Source: Oscillospiraceae bacterium (lineage in GTDB: Bacteria; Bacillota; Clostridia; Oscillospirales; Oscillospiraceae). Taken from it: a stretch of 7,903 nucleotides of DNA. Within the stretch, counting starts at the first letter, position 1, and every line of letters begins with the position of its first letter. The translations under genes and the position numbers were made by a program. The stretch spans positions 1 to 7,903 of the forward strand of contig JAIEIQ010000317.1 in NCBI GenBank assembly GCA_029065305.1, in the 5' to 3' direction. The notes beneath the pieces are model-generated. The model ran no database searches, was not told where the DNA came from, and saw only the letters and a list, made by a program, of their open reading frames with translations. Below are positions 1 through 6,353 of this stretch, one piece after another.

Positions 1-1389
1 GATGTCATCAAGGCCGCTATCGACACCGAGACCGCCAAGGGCAACAAGGACAACGTCGCCCGCCTTAACGAGATGCTCGCGACCCTCGGCGGTTCCGGCA
101 GCGAGACTGACAGTCTGGTTGAAGCTTGGAATACCTACGCCGACAACAAGACCCCCGCTAATAAGGCTAAGGTTTTCGAACTGGCTCTGGCCTACACCAA
201 AACCGCCAACAACACCCTGGCTGACCAGGCCTATGACAAGGCTGTTGCTCTGGCCGCTGGTGATCTGGGTGCGTTCACAACCGCTATCACCAACAACACG
301 CTGGAGGGTATCTATGACGCCAGTCAGATGACCATCGACAAGAACGCTTCCGCTCTTGCCGCCAAGAAGGTCTCTGATGGTGCCACCATCGTCAGCAGTT
401 ACAACACGGCTGTTACCACCTACAACACCAAGAAGCCCGCTTATGACAAGGCTCTGGAGTTGGTCACCGCTTACAACATCTGGGCTACCGGCCGTCTGGG
501 CGCTGAGGAGCGTCTGATCGCCGCCGGCCGGGCTATTGCCGACACTGTGGATGAGCAGACCATCACCGCCATGACTGATAAGGGTTCCTACACGTTTGAG
601 GTTGCGAATGGCGCTAAGTATGACGAGGCTTGGACAAAGGCTGATGAGCTGATGAAGAAGGCCGACGTTGTGACCGGTGCTGCTATCACTGACTTCAACT
701 TGAATCCCGATATGGTTGAGAAGTATGAAGCGGAGCTCAAGGGACGCACCGGTGAGCCTAACGACTATATCATCTCCCTGAACAGCAGGAAGGCCCTGCC
801 GACACTGGATAACAGTGAAGCCGGAAACCCGGTATACGCACTGGCTACTTGGCTTGGCGTTACATTCGAGAATGCTAAAGAGGTAACTGTTGGTAGCGGA
901 ACCAAGACCGTGTACAATATCTCTGGCAATGGCTTCACAACCAATGCGATGGTAAGTGTGAGGATCGAGATATGCAGCAATGAGTTGTCCGATATTACGA
1001 ACGATTCGGCCAACTATTTGGCAATCGTCCTCACCCCGTACAATGTCGACAATACGGGTGCCTACAGCGCTAACACTGCTAAGGAGATCTGGATTGGCTT
1101 CAAGGTTAAGGCCGCTGAGAACCCCACCTACACTGCGGCGTTCATCGCTCATACCACGGCCAGCACAAAGCTGAAGATTGAGAATGAGCAGGGTGATACG
1201 ACGGACACCGCTGCTTACACAGTGAAGTTCTACAATGCCGCCGGGACCGAGATTGAAGTTAAAACTGGCAATCTCAGTTCTGGGGCAGCAGAAGTGGAAC
1301 TGACCGCAACCAATCTGGGCGACCAGGATATTCGTGCGGTTGTCACAATTGGCAAGCAGGAGATCACTGTAAATACCCACATTCTGTAA
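1..1389 (+). CDS. Large surface / S-layer-like protein, 3' part only
   Basis: The reading frame is open from the first base, so the start lies upstream and 462 residues of the C-terminal part are visible. The first ~250 residues are rich in Ala, Lys, Asn, Thr and Asp and look mainly helical, with stretches such as AKVFELALAYTKTANNTLAD. From about residue 265 to the end the chain looks beta-rich, with alternating Val/Thr/Ile segments resembling one or two Ig-like sandwiches, ending in ITVNTHIL. There is only one Cys, in the beta part, a low count typical of secreted Gram-positive proteins. No LPXTG motif, C-terminal membrane segment or SLH repeat is visible, so any signal peptide or wall anchor must be in the missing N-terminal part. 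Codons GCT, GGT, GTT and AAG are frequent, whereas the downstream genes prefer GCC and GGC; this suggests a highly expressed gene, as S-layer genes are. A hairpin terminator follows 33 bases after the stop. The S-layer role is inferred from composition only; it could be another adhesin-type protein. Confidence 0.8.
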   Translation, partial: DVIKAAIDTETAKGNKDNVARLNEMLATLGGSGSETDSLVEAWNTYADNKTPANKAKVFELALAYTKTANNTLADQAYDKAVALAAGDLGAFTTAITNNTLEGIYDASQMTIDKNASALAAKKVSDGATIVSSYNTAVTTYNTKKPAYDKALELVTAYNIWATGRLGAEERLIAAGRAIADTVDEQTITAMTDKGSYTFEVANGAKYDEAWTKADELMKKADVVTGAAITDFNLNPDMVEKYEAELKGRTGEPNDYIISLNSRKALPTLDNSEAGNPVYALATWLGVTFENAKEVTVGSGTKTVYNISGNGFTTNAMVSVRIEICSNELSDITNDSANYLAIVLTPYNVDNTGAYSANTAKEIWIGFKVKAAENPTYTAAFIAHTTASTKLKIENEQGDTTDTAAYTVKFYNAAGTEIEVKTGNLSSGAAEVELTATNLGDQDIRAVVTIGKQEITVNTHIL

Positions 1390-1422
1390 GATGAATTAAG
1401 TTTTACAGATTTCCAAAGGAAA

Positions 1423-1457
1423 GACCCCAAGGGCTTCGGCCCTTGGGGTCTCTCTCT
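1423..1457. terminator. Bidirectional Rho-independent terminator between convergent genes
   Basis: A perfect 12-bp stem (GACCCCAAGGGC, 1423-1434, with its complement at 1439-1450) is closed by a TTCG tetraloop. On the plus strand it is followed by TCTCTCTTT. On the minus strand the same stem is followed by TTTCCTTT. It lies between the plus-strand surface protein stop (1389) and the minus-strand stop (1458-1460), so it probably ends both transcripts. Confidence 0.9.
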
Positions 1458-1889
1458 TTACCGAAATGCGATGTAAATATAGTGATAATTCTCCCAGTTA
1501 ACATTGGGATATCCTTTCATGGAGTCCGCTGGAAGGATAAATCCGGTGTCGGTGAAGGTGAGGGACGCATGCACCCATGTGTCCAGATGCAGGGAACACA
1601 GTTCAGATATACTGCTTGGTTTTGAACCGGAGTGGAAGCAGTGGATGAGGATTGCCCTTGGACGGAATCCCAGCTCAATTATCTGGCTTTCTTTTGATCC
1701 CTGGTAAACTCCCGCCGTATAATTTTTGTGTGCAAGAGCCGCCTCCGCCGTTGTTTTGGCAGTTTTGGCCTCGCTTTGAACCGCCGCAAGATTGTTCTCA
1801 ATATCCACACACATCCGGTTAAAGTCCGTGCGCACCACCCGATCTTGCTCTTCCCACTGGGGCAGATGGTATTTCTCCGTATAATTCAT
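1458..1889 (-). CDS. Small phage-tail/fibre-like protein of unknown function (143 aa)
   Basis: The gene starts at ATG 1889-1887 and has a clear AGGAG site at 1900-1896 with a 6-base spacer. The protein opens with a polar segment containing YHLPQW and a DFNRMCVDIE stretch. Residues ~26-52 form an Ala/Lys/Glu-rich helix likely to be a short coiled coil. A compact beta-rich domain follows, with ELGFRPRAILI (72-82), FTDTGFILP (112-120) and the end YHYIYIAFR. The 'LGF-P-A-ILI' strand and the '-YYIAFR' ending resemble C-termini of small tail-fibre or appendage proteins seen in phages and prophage remnants of Clostridia; this is recognition by eye, not a search result. No signal peptide or membrane segment is visible. 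No other phage gene is nearby, so it is an orphan. Base composition is clearly lower in GC than the genes from 2140 onward, which would fit transfer. It converges on the surface protein and shares its terminator. Confidence 0.75.
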   Translation of the reverse strand: MNYTEKYHLPQWEEQDRVVRTDFNRMCVDIENNLAAVQSEAKTAKTTAEAALAHKNYTAGVYQGSKESQIIELGFRPRAILIHCFHSGSKPSSISELCSLHLDTWVHASLTFTDTGFILPADSMKGYPNVNWENYHYIYIAFR

Positions 1890-1909
1890 GCAGTTCTCCT
1901 TTTTAGAAT

Positions 1910-1953
1910 GGTGTTAACGGCGAAAAACCGTTACACCCAAGGCTGTAACGGTG
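1910..1953 (-). promoter_or_regulatory. Two mutually exclusive hairpins in the leader of the minus-strand gene
   Basis: Three related segments occur in a row. A is GGTGTTAACGG (1910-1920), B is CCGTTACACC (1928-1937) and C begins GTAACGG (1945-1951). A pairs with B over 10 bp with one bulged T and a 7-base loop. B pairs instead with C over 7 bp with a 10-base loop. The block lies 21-64 bases upstream of the minus-strand ATG, just beyond its ribosome binding site. It could be an attenuator-like leader, a protein-binding site with repeated half-sites, or a remnant of a repeat. The pairing is seen; a regulatory role is inferred. Confidence 0.4.
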
Positions 1954-1986
1954 GAGAAGATGCATATTCTGGTGCAGCAGCAGTTT

Positions 1987-1999
1987 TTGGAAATTCCAA
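1987..1999. promoter_or_regulatory. Short perfect palindrome, possible operator
   Basis: TTGGAA-A-TTCCAA is a dyad with one central base. It lies between the minus-strand gene and the promoter of the M13 peptidase gene, about 64 bases upstream of that -35 box. The position and symmetry would suit a dimeric regulator of either divergent gene. Palindromes of this size also arise by chance. Confidence 0.2.
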
Positions 2000-2062
2000 G
2001 CCGCAAACTCGTCCGGTTTCCCGGGCATACTAAAAACACAAGAAATCTTAAAAAATATCCCA

Positions 2063-2091
2063 TTGATTCCCAAAACCGAACGTGCTATACT
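2063..2091 (+). promoter_or_regulatory. Sigma-A-type promoter for the M13 peptidase gene
   Basis: The -35 box is TTGATT (2063-2068) and the -10 box is TATACT (2086-2091), separated by exactly 17 bases. An A/T-rich stretch (about 2030-2060) directly upstream could act as an UP element. Transcription would begin near 2098, leaving a leader of about 40 bases before the ATG at 2140. This position rules out the in-frame ATG at 1951 as the start. Confidence 0.75.
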
Positions 2092-2139
2092 GTCCGTGAA
2101 TTATTCTGCGCAAGCGGAATTGGAAAGAGGAGGATACCT

Positions 2140-4473
2140 ATGATGCAAACAATTTCCAAGCGCGTACTGGCATTTCTGCTGGTATGCGTGCTGATCCTGG
2201 GGACCGCCCCTGCGGCGCTGGCCTCGGACGAGGCCCTCACCCGCGGGGAAGCCCGGGAGCTGATCCTGTCCGCCGCCGCCGGCTACAGCGAGGCGGAGGC
2301 CGGGGTCGTTCTCACCGGCGGCCGGGAGGACGAGGCCGTTACCCGGGCGGAGGTACTGGTGATGCTCGCCCGGGCCTTCGGCGAGCTGCCTGAGCCCGTG
2401 GGCGACAGCGCCCGCTGGGCCGCTGATCTCTCCGGCATGACCGACATCCCCGGCTGGGCCAAGACGGAGCTGGGCGATATGCTCTCCGCCGGTCTGGTGA
2501 CGGGGAATGACGAGGGCCTGCTTGGCCCCGGCGAGAGCGTCAGCCGCGCCGAGCTGGACACCCTCCTGGCCCGGATCTACGCCCTGGAGGCCAGCAATCT
2601 CAAGGATGACTTCTACGCCGTGGTGAACAAGGAGTGGCTGGAGACGGCGGAGATCCCCGCCGGCAGCGCCATGACCGGCACCCTCTCCCAGCTCATGAAC
2701 GACACCGACAAGCGGGTAGCGGAGCTCATCACGGAGATCGCCGCCGGAACCCCGGAGAAGGGCTCGGCGGAGGAGAAGATCAAGAACCTCTACGACAACA
2801 TCCTCGACTGGGACGCCCGGAACGAGGCGGGCATCGAGCCCATCAAGCCCTGGCTGGACGCCATTGAGAAGGCGGCGACCCTGGACGAGCTGATGGCGGT
2901 GAGCAACGAGCTGCTCTCCTACGCCGGGGTGGGCCTGGCCTATTTCGGCTCCGCCCAGAGCGTGGAGGACAGCTCCAAGAAGATGCTGGCCTTCGGCACC
3001 CTGGCTCCCAGCCTCTCCCGGGATCTCTACGCCATGGACGGCGTCCAGGGCATCTTCAGCACCTACGTCTCCACCCTCTTCCTGCTGGGCGGGGACGACG
3101 AGCTGACGGCTCTGGAGAATGCCAAGACCTATATAGAGATGGACAAGGCCCTGGCGGATGCCCGCATGTCCCAGGAGGATATGGCCGACCTCACCAAGGT
3201 CTTCAACTTCATGGACGCCAAGGACCTGAAGGCCCTCTTCCCCAGCGTGGACCTGGAGAAGGTCCTCGCCGCCCAGGGCCTCCACGATGAGGACCGCTAT
3301 GTGGTCAGCGATGTGGGCCTGACAGAGAAGGCCGCGGAGTACTTCACCGAGGAGCACCTGGAGGATCTGAAGCTCTACCTGCGCCTGAGCGTGCTGGCCA
3401 ACTTCGGCGAGCTGCTCAACCGGGAGTTCACCGACGCCTCCGAGGCCTACAGCGCCGCCCTCCGGGGCATTGAGGGCAGCCTCACCGACGAGGAGAACGC
3501 TGCCCAGGCGGTGCAGCAGTACCTGTCTGACTATCTGGGACGGGTCTATATTGAGAAATACTTCTCCGCCGAGGCCAAGGCCGACGTGGAGGCCATGATC
3601 GACGAGATTCTGGAGGTCTACGCCCAGCGCATTCAGGCTCTGGACTGGATGAGCGAAACCACCAAGGCCAAGGCCGTTGAAAAGCTGGAGGCCATCACGG
3701 TCAACGTGGGCTACCCCGACAAGTGGGATGACATCTATGACGACGTGGAGATCCTCTCCGCGGCCGAGGGCGGCAGCTACTTCAACAATATTCTGGCCAT
3801 GAGCAAGGCGATGATGGCCGATATGGCCGCTTCCCAGGACGAGCCGGTGGATCGGGGCGAGTGGGCGATGAGCGCCTATACCGTCAACGCCTACTACTCT
3901 CCCCAGAACAACTCCATCAACTTCCCCGCCGGTATTCTCCAGGCCCCCCTGTACGACGTGGAGGTGGACCGCACGGAGAATCTGGGCGGCATCGGCTATG
4001 TGATTGCCCACGAGATCTCCCACGCCTTTGACAACAACGGCGCCACCTTCGACGCCCAGGGCAACCAGAGCAGCTGGTGGACCGAGGAGGACTACGCCGC
4101 CTTCCAGGGCCTGTGCGAGCAGGTTGTCGCCTTCTATGACGGCGTGGAGGTCACTCCCGGCGTCACCTGCAACGGCGCGCTGACCATCAGCGAGAACGTG
4201 GCGGACCTGGGGGCCCTGGCCTGCATCACCCAGATCGAGGGCCAGGAGGAGACGCCCGACTATCAGACCCTGTATAAGGCCGCTGCCCGCACCTGGCGGA
4301 GCACCGCCAGCCGGGAGACCCGGGTCTACCTGTCCATGTTCGATGTCCACGCCCCTGACAAGCTCCGGGGCAGCCGGTCCCTCCAGAGCCTGGATGAGTT
4401 CTATGAGGCCTTTGACATTCAGCCCGGCGACGGCATGTATGTCTCCCCTGAGGCGAGAGTCCGGATCTGGTAA
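2140..4473 (+). CDS. Exported M13-family zinc metallopeptidase (neprilysin/PepO-like) with N-terminal SLH-like repeats
   Basis: This 777-residue enzyme should cleave peptides outside the cell. Residues 1-28 are a signal peptide (basic start, hydrophobic core, ALA before S29). Residues ~31-150 resemble SLH repeats: motifs TRGE (34-37), TRAE (68-71) and SRAE (135-138), with only the last repeat (about 98-147) looking complete. The M13 N-terminal lobe starts near 155 (DDFYAVVNKEWLETAEIP). The catalytic set is complete: NAYY (583-586), zinc site HEISH (624-628) with catalytic Glu625, third ligand Glu685 and supporting Asp689 in ENVAD, then His737 and Arg743, which match neprilysin His711 and Arg717 in spacing. 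It ends in the family-typical VRIW. The start is set by AGAGGAGG (2126-2133), six bases before ATG 2140; a second ATG follows at 2143. It is a single-gene transcript with its own promoter and terminator. The family call is firm; SLH wall binding is probable, and the substrate is unknown. Confidence 0.95.
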   Translation: MMQTISKRVLAFLLVCVLILGTAPAALASDEALTRGEARELILSAAAGYSEAEAGVVLTGGREDEAVTRAEVLVMLARAFGELPEPVGDSARWAADLSGMTDIPGWAKTELGDMLSAGLVTGNDEGLLGPGESVSRAELDTLLARIYALEASNLKDDFYAVVNKEWLETAEIPAGSAMTGTLSQLMNDTDKRVAELITEIAAGTPEKGSAEEKIKNLYDNILDWDARNEAGIEPIKPWLDAIEKAATLDELMAVSNELLSYAGVGLAYFGSAQSVEDSSKKMLAFGTLAPSLSRDLYAMDGVQGIFSTYVSTLFLLGGDDELTALENAKTYIEMDKALADARMSQEDMADLTKVFNFMDAKDLKALFPSVDLEKVLAAQGLHDEDRYVVSDVGLTEKAAEYFTEEHLEDLKLYLRLSVLANFGELLNREFTDASEAYSAALRGIEGSLTDEENAAQAVQQYLSDYLGRVYIEKYFSAEAKADVEAMIDEILEVYAQRIQALDWMSETTKAKAVEKLEAITVNVGYPDKWDDIYDDVEILSAAEGGSYFNNILAMSKAMMADMAASQDEPVDRGEWAMSAYTVNAYYSPQNNSINFPAGILQAPLYDVEVDRTENLGGIGYVIAHEISHAFDNNGATFDAQGNQSSWWTEEDYAAFQGLCEQVVAFYDGVEVTPGVTCNGALTISENVADLGALACITQIEGQEETPDYQTLYKAAARTWRSTASRETRVYLSMFDVHAPDKLRGSRSLQSLDEFYEAFDIQPGDGMYVSPEARVRIW

Positions 4474-4496
4474 AAAAGAAGCATATGGAGCAATTG

Positions 4497-4528
4497 GACG
4501 GCCCCGGCGTGATGCCGGGGCCGTCTTT
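4497..4528 (+). terminator. Rho-independent terminator after the M13 peptidase gene
   Basis: A perfect 12-bp GC-rich stem (GACGGCCCCGGC, 4497-4508, pairing with 4514-4525) has a 5-base GTGAT loop and is followed by a short TTT. It begins 23 bases after the peptidase stop. The T-tract is short but the stem is very stable. Confidence 0.85.
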
Positions 4529-4559
4529 GCCGGAATAGACGCCGCCGGCGGCGGAAGAA

Positions 4560-4588
4560 GGTATTTTTTCCCCATTCCCGCATATAGA
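4560..4588 (+). promoter_or_regulatory. Candidate sigma-E-like promoter for spoIIID, with overlapping dyad
   Basis: GGTATTT (4560-4566) and CATATAGA (4581-4588), 14 bases apart, partly resemble the sporulation sigma-E pattern (ATA-type -35 and CATA-type -10). Known spoIIID genes are transcribed by sigma-E in the mother cell. The match is imperfect. The -10 candidate overlaps an inverted repeat (CCCG-C-ATATA at 4577-4586 with TATAT-CGGG at 4594-4602, one bulged C), which could be an operator or a leader hairpin. No convincing sigma-A promoter is seen between the preceding terminator and the gene. Confidence 0.35.
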
Positions 4589-4619
4589 TACGGTATATCG
4601 GGATAGGGAGTGTTGGGCT

Positions 4620-4871
4620 TTGAAAGGGAACATTGAGGAACGGGCCTGTGAGCTGGCCGCTTACATCATCGAAAACCGCACCACCGTGCGGGAGGCCGCC
4701 AAACGGTTCGGGATCAGTAAAAGCACCGTACATAAAGACATTCAGGAGCGCCTTCCCCTGTACAACAGAAGTCTCTATCTCCGGGTCAAGGAGGTTCTGG
4801 AGGAAAACAAGGCGGAGCGCCACATCCGGGGCGGCATTGCCACCCGCCGGAAGTACCGGGGCGGGAAATAG
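4620..4871 (+). CDS. spoIIID: Sporulation transcription regulator SpoIIID
   Basis: SpoIIID is a small DNA-binding protein of the mother cell that switches genes on and off between the sigma-E and sigma-K stages of endospore formation. The 83-residue product matches the family along its whole length: an N-terminal helix (IEERACELAAYIIENR), a helix-turn-helix at 21-42 with the hallmark GISKSTVHKD and ERLP, and a basic C-terminal tail (AERHIRGGIATRRKYRGG) that in the B. subtilis protein makes extra DNA contacts. The family is usually 80-95 residues, so it is full length. The start is TTG at 4620: no in-frame ATG fits, and AGGGAG (4605-4610) lies 9 bases upstream. The gene sits after a terminator and 38 bases before a small gene on the same strand, with which it probably shares a transcript. 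A TTG start may hold expression low. Its presence implies that the host, or its recent ancestor, forms spores. Confidence 0.95.
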   Translation: MKGNIEERACELAAYIIENRTTVREAAKRFGISKSTVHKDIQERLPLYNRSLYLRVKEVLEENKAERHIRGGIATRRKYRGGK

Positions 4872-4909
4872 CCCCCGCCGCCTATCTGAAAACGGGAGGA
4901 ATTGGAACC

Positions 4910-5212
4910 ATGAAATATCAGCCAAACCGCCGCGGCCCCCGGCCGTCCGACCGGCGCTGGACCACACCCCAGCGCCGTCCCCCCGGCGTGCGCCCAGGTA
5001 CGCCGCCGGGGGCCGCCGTGCCCATCAGCCAGGCCCACGAGCCCCCGGTCCGCCGCTATATCCACCCCATCCGGACCACCGGCCCCATCCAGGAGGGGCC
5101 GGTGCTGGACCAGGACCCCCTGGCCGAGATCCGGGAGACCCTGGAGCGCCACAGCCGCCTCCTCGACGAGCTCCTGCGGCGGACAGGAGATGACAACTCG
5201 GATACAAGATAA
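4910..5212 (+). CDS. Pro/Arg-rich small protein of unknown function (100 aa)
   Basis: I do not recognise this protein. The first ~60 residues are rich in Pro, Arg and Gly and strongly basic, with segments such as RRGPRPSDRRW and PQRRPPGVRPG, and are probably disordered. Residues ~66-92 (LAEIRETLERHSRLLDELLRR) should form an amphipathic helix or short coiled coil that could mediate dimerisation. No signal peptide, membrane segment or Cys is present. The coding case rests on a strong GGGAGGA site (4894-4900), 9 bases before ATG 4910, and on the gene filling the space after spoIIID. The 38-base gap without a terminator suggests co-transcription with spoIIID, and hence a possible sporulation role such as a coat or DNA-associated protein (inference). 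High GC could make a Pro/Arg-rich frame by chance, so the call is less certain than its neighbours. Confidence 0.7.
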   Translation: MKYQPNRRGPRPSDRRWTTPQRRPPGVRPGTPPGAAVPISQAHEPPVRRYIHPIRTTGPIQEGPVLDQDPLAEIRETLERHSRLLDELLRRTGDDNSDTR

Positions 5213-5241
5213 ACAAAATCGTGACAACTTTCTCCACCCCC

Positions 5242-5270
5242 TTGCGTTCCGGGGGGCGCTGCGCTATAAT
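5242..5270 (+). promoter_or_regulatory. Sigma-A-type promoter for the LCP / SLH-transglutaminase unit
   Basis: A perfect TATAAT -10 box (5265-5270) lies 17 bases after TTGCGT (5242-5247), which keeps the TTG of the -35 consensus. Transcription would start near 5277, giving a leader of about 60 bases before ATG 5338. It argues that translation starts at 5338 and not at the in-frame ATG at 5221. Confidence 0.7.
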
Positions 5271-5337
5271 AGGCAAAAACAGATTACCCGGCGCGCCTCT
5301 GTTTTCCTGGCCCGCGCCGCGAAGCAAGGAGCGCCCC

Positions 5338-6336
5338 ATGAGCCGCAAAAAGCGTACCGCCACCTCCCTCCAGACGTTAGCTGTCTTTTTCATCAGCGCC
5401 GGATTTGTCCTCATCGCGCTGATGGGCCTCTACAAGTGCTTCTCCAAGGAGCCGGAGGTGGCGGACACCGGCCTGCCGGCCCAGTCCGCCCGGGACCTCC
5501 AGGGGGAGGAGGGCGCCAGGGCTCCCGCCGGACGGAAGGACCGGTTTTACACCGTTCTGGTGGGGGGCCTGGACGACGAGAACGGCGGCAGCGACACCAA
5601 TTTGCTGGTGGCGCTGGACGCGGCCAACGGCACGATCAACGTGTGCAGCCTGCCCCGGGACACCCTGCTCAACGTGTCCTGGACGGTGCAGAAGCTGAAC
5701 AACGCCTACCACCACGGGGGCTTCCGCAGCACGGTGGAGGAGGTCTCCAACCTGCTGGGCATCCCGGTGGATTTCTATATCACGGTGAATCTGGAGGGCT
5801 TTGTGGAGCTGGTGGACGCCATCGAGGGGGTGGACTTTGACATCCCGGTGGACATGGACTACGACGACCCCTACCAGGATCTCCACATCCACTTTTCCGC
5901 CGGCCCCCGCCACCTGAGCGGCCAGGAGGCCCTCCAGGTGGTCCGCTGGCGGCAGAACAACGACGGCACCGGCTACGCCACCGCAGACATCGGCCGCATC
6001 GGCACCCAGCAGGCCTTTTTGACCGCTGTAGCCAAGCGGATGCTTCAGCCCGGAAACTGGGACAAGATCCCCGATCTGGCCCGGATTTTTCAGGAGCACG
6101 TGACCATTGATGAGCACCTGACCCTGGCGAACCTGATCTGGTTCGGGGAGCAGGCGCTGACCATCGGCAGTGACAATATCCACTTCCACACCCTGCCCGG
6201 CGACGGCTCCGGCTGGTACAAGGGGGGCTCCTACTACGTGCTGGACGCCCAGGCTTCTTTGGAGCTGATCAACGCCTATTTCAACCCCTACCTGGAGGAC
6301 CTGACCGCTGCGGACATGGACATCCTCGTCCCCTGA
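5338..6336 (+). CDS. LytR-CpsA-Psr (LCP) family cell-wall polymer ligase
   Basis: LCP enzymes sit on the outer face of the membrane and transfer wall polymers (teichoic acid, capsule or secondary wall polysaccharide) from a lipid-phosphate carrier to peptidoglycan. The 332-residue protein has a basic N-terminus, one membrane helix (about 12-32), a short linker, and an LCP domain from about 69 to 235. Diagnostic segments are GGSDTNLLVALD (83-94, Asp86), SLPRDTLLNV (104-113, Arg107 and Asp108), KLNNAYHHGG (119-128), GVDFDIPVDMDYDD (164-177), LSGQEALQVVRWR (193-205) and DIGRIGTQQAF (217-227). In the last, the common second Arg of the 'GR--RQQ' pattern is Thr223, while Arg220 and the Gln pair are kept. 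The start is set by AAGGAG (5326-5331), 6 bases upstream. It has its own promoter and lies 17 bases before an SLH protein gene, suggesting that its polymer is the SLH ligand (inference). Family assignment is firm; which polymer it attaches is unknown. Confidence 0.93.
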   Translation: MSRKKRTATSLQTLAVFFISAGFVLIALMGLYKCFSKEPEVADTGLPAQSARDLQGEEGARAPAGRKDRFYTVLVGGLDDENGGSDTNLLVALDAANGTINVCSLPRDTLLNVSWTVQKLNNAYHHGGFRSTVEEVSNLLGIPVDFYITVNLEGFVELVDAIEGVDFDIPVDMDYDDPYQDLHIHFSAGPRHLSGQEALQVVRWRQNNDGTGYATADIGRIGTQQAFLTAVAKRMLQPGNWDKIPDLARIFQEHVTIDEHLTLANLIWFGEQALTIGSDNIHFHTLPGDGSGWYKGGSYYVLDAQASLELINAYFNPYLEDLTAADMDILVP

Positions 6337-6353
6337 ACGAAAGGAGAAACCCG

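Noticed and set aside
1443..2033. Short plus-strand open frames opposite the minus-strand gene.
   Set aside because: They lack ribosome binding sites and plausible protein composition, while the minus-strand frame has both.
1951..2139. Upstream in-frame extension of the M13 peptidase starting at ATG 1951.
   Set aside because: The extension has no signal-peptide character, and a good promoter (2063-2091) plus AGAGGAGG lie inside it; the signal peptide begins at 2140.
4541..4552. GCCGCCGGCGGC palindrome after the peptidase terminator.
   Set aside because: It has no loop or T-tract and is a likely chance product of local GC richness.
2101..4575. A very long open frame (824 codons) on the minus strand across the M13 peptidase gene.
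   Set aside because: It is a mirror of a GC-rich gene with strong third-position bias. Its translation is low-complexity (Gly/Val/Leu/His-rich), has no recognisable motif, and runs through the peptidase promoter leader and terminator.
5221..5337. Upstream in-frame start of the LCP protein (5221).
   Set aside because: It would run through the TATAAT promoter box, and there is a proper ribosome binding site at 5326-5331 for the ATG at 5338.
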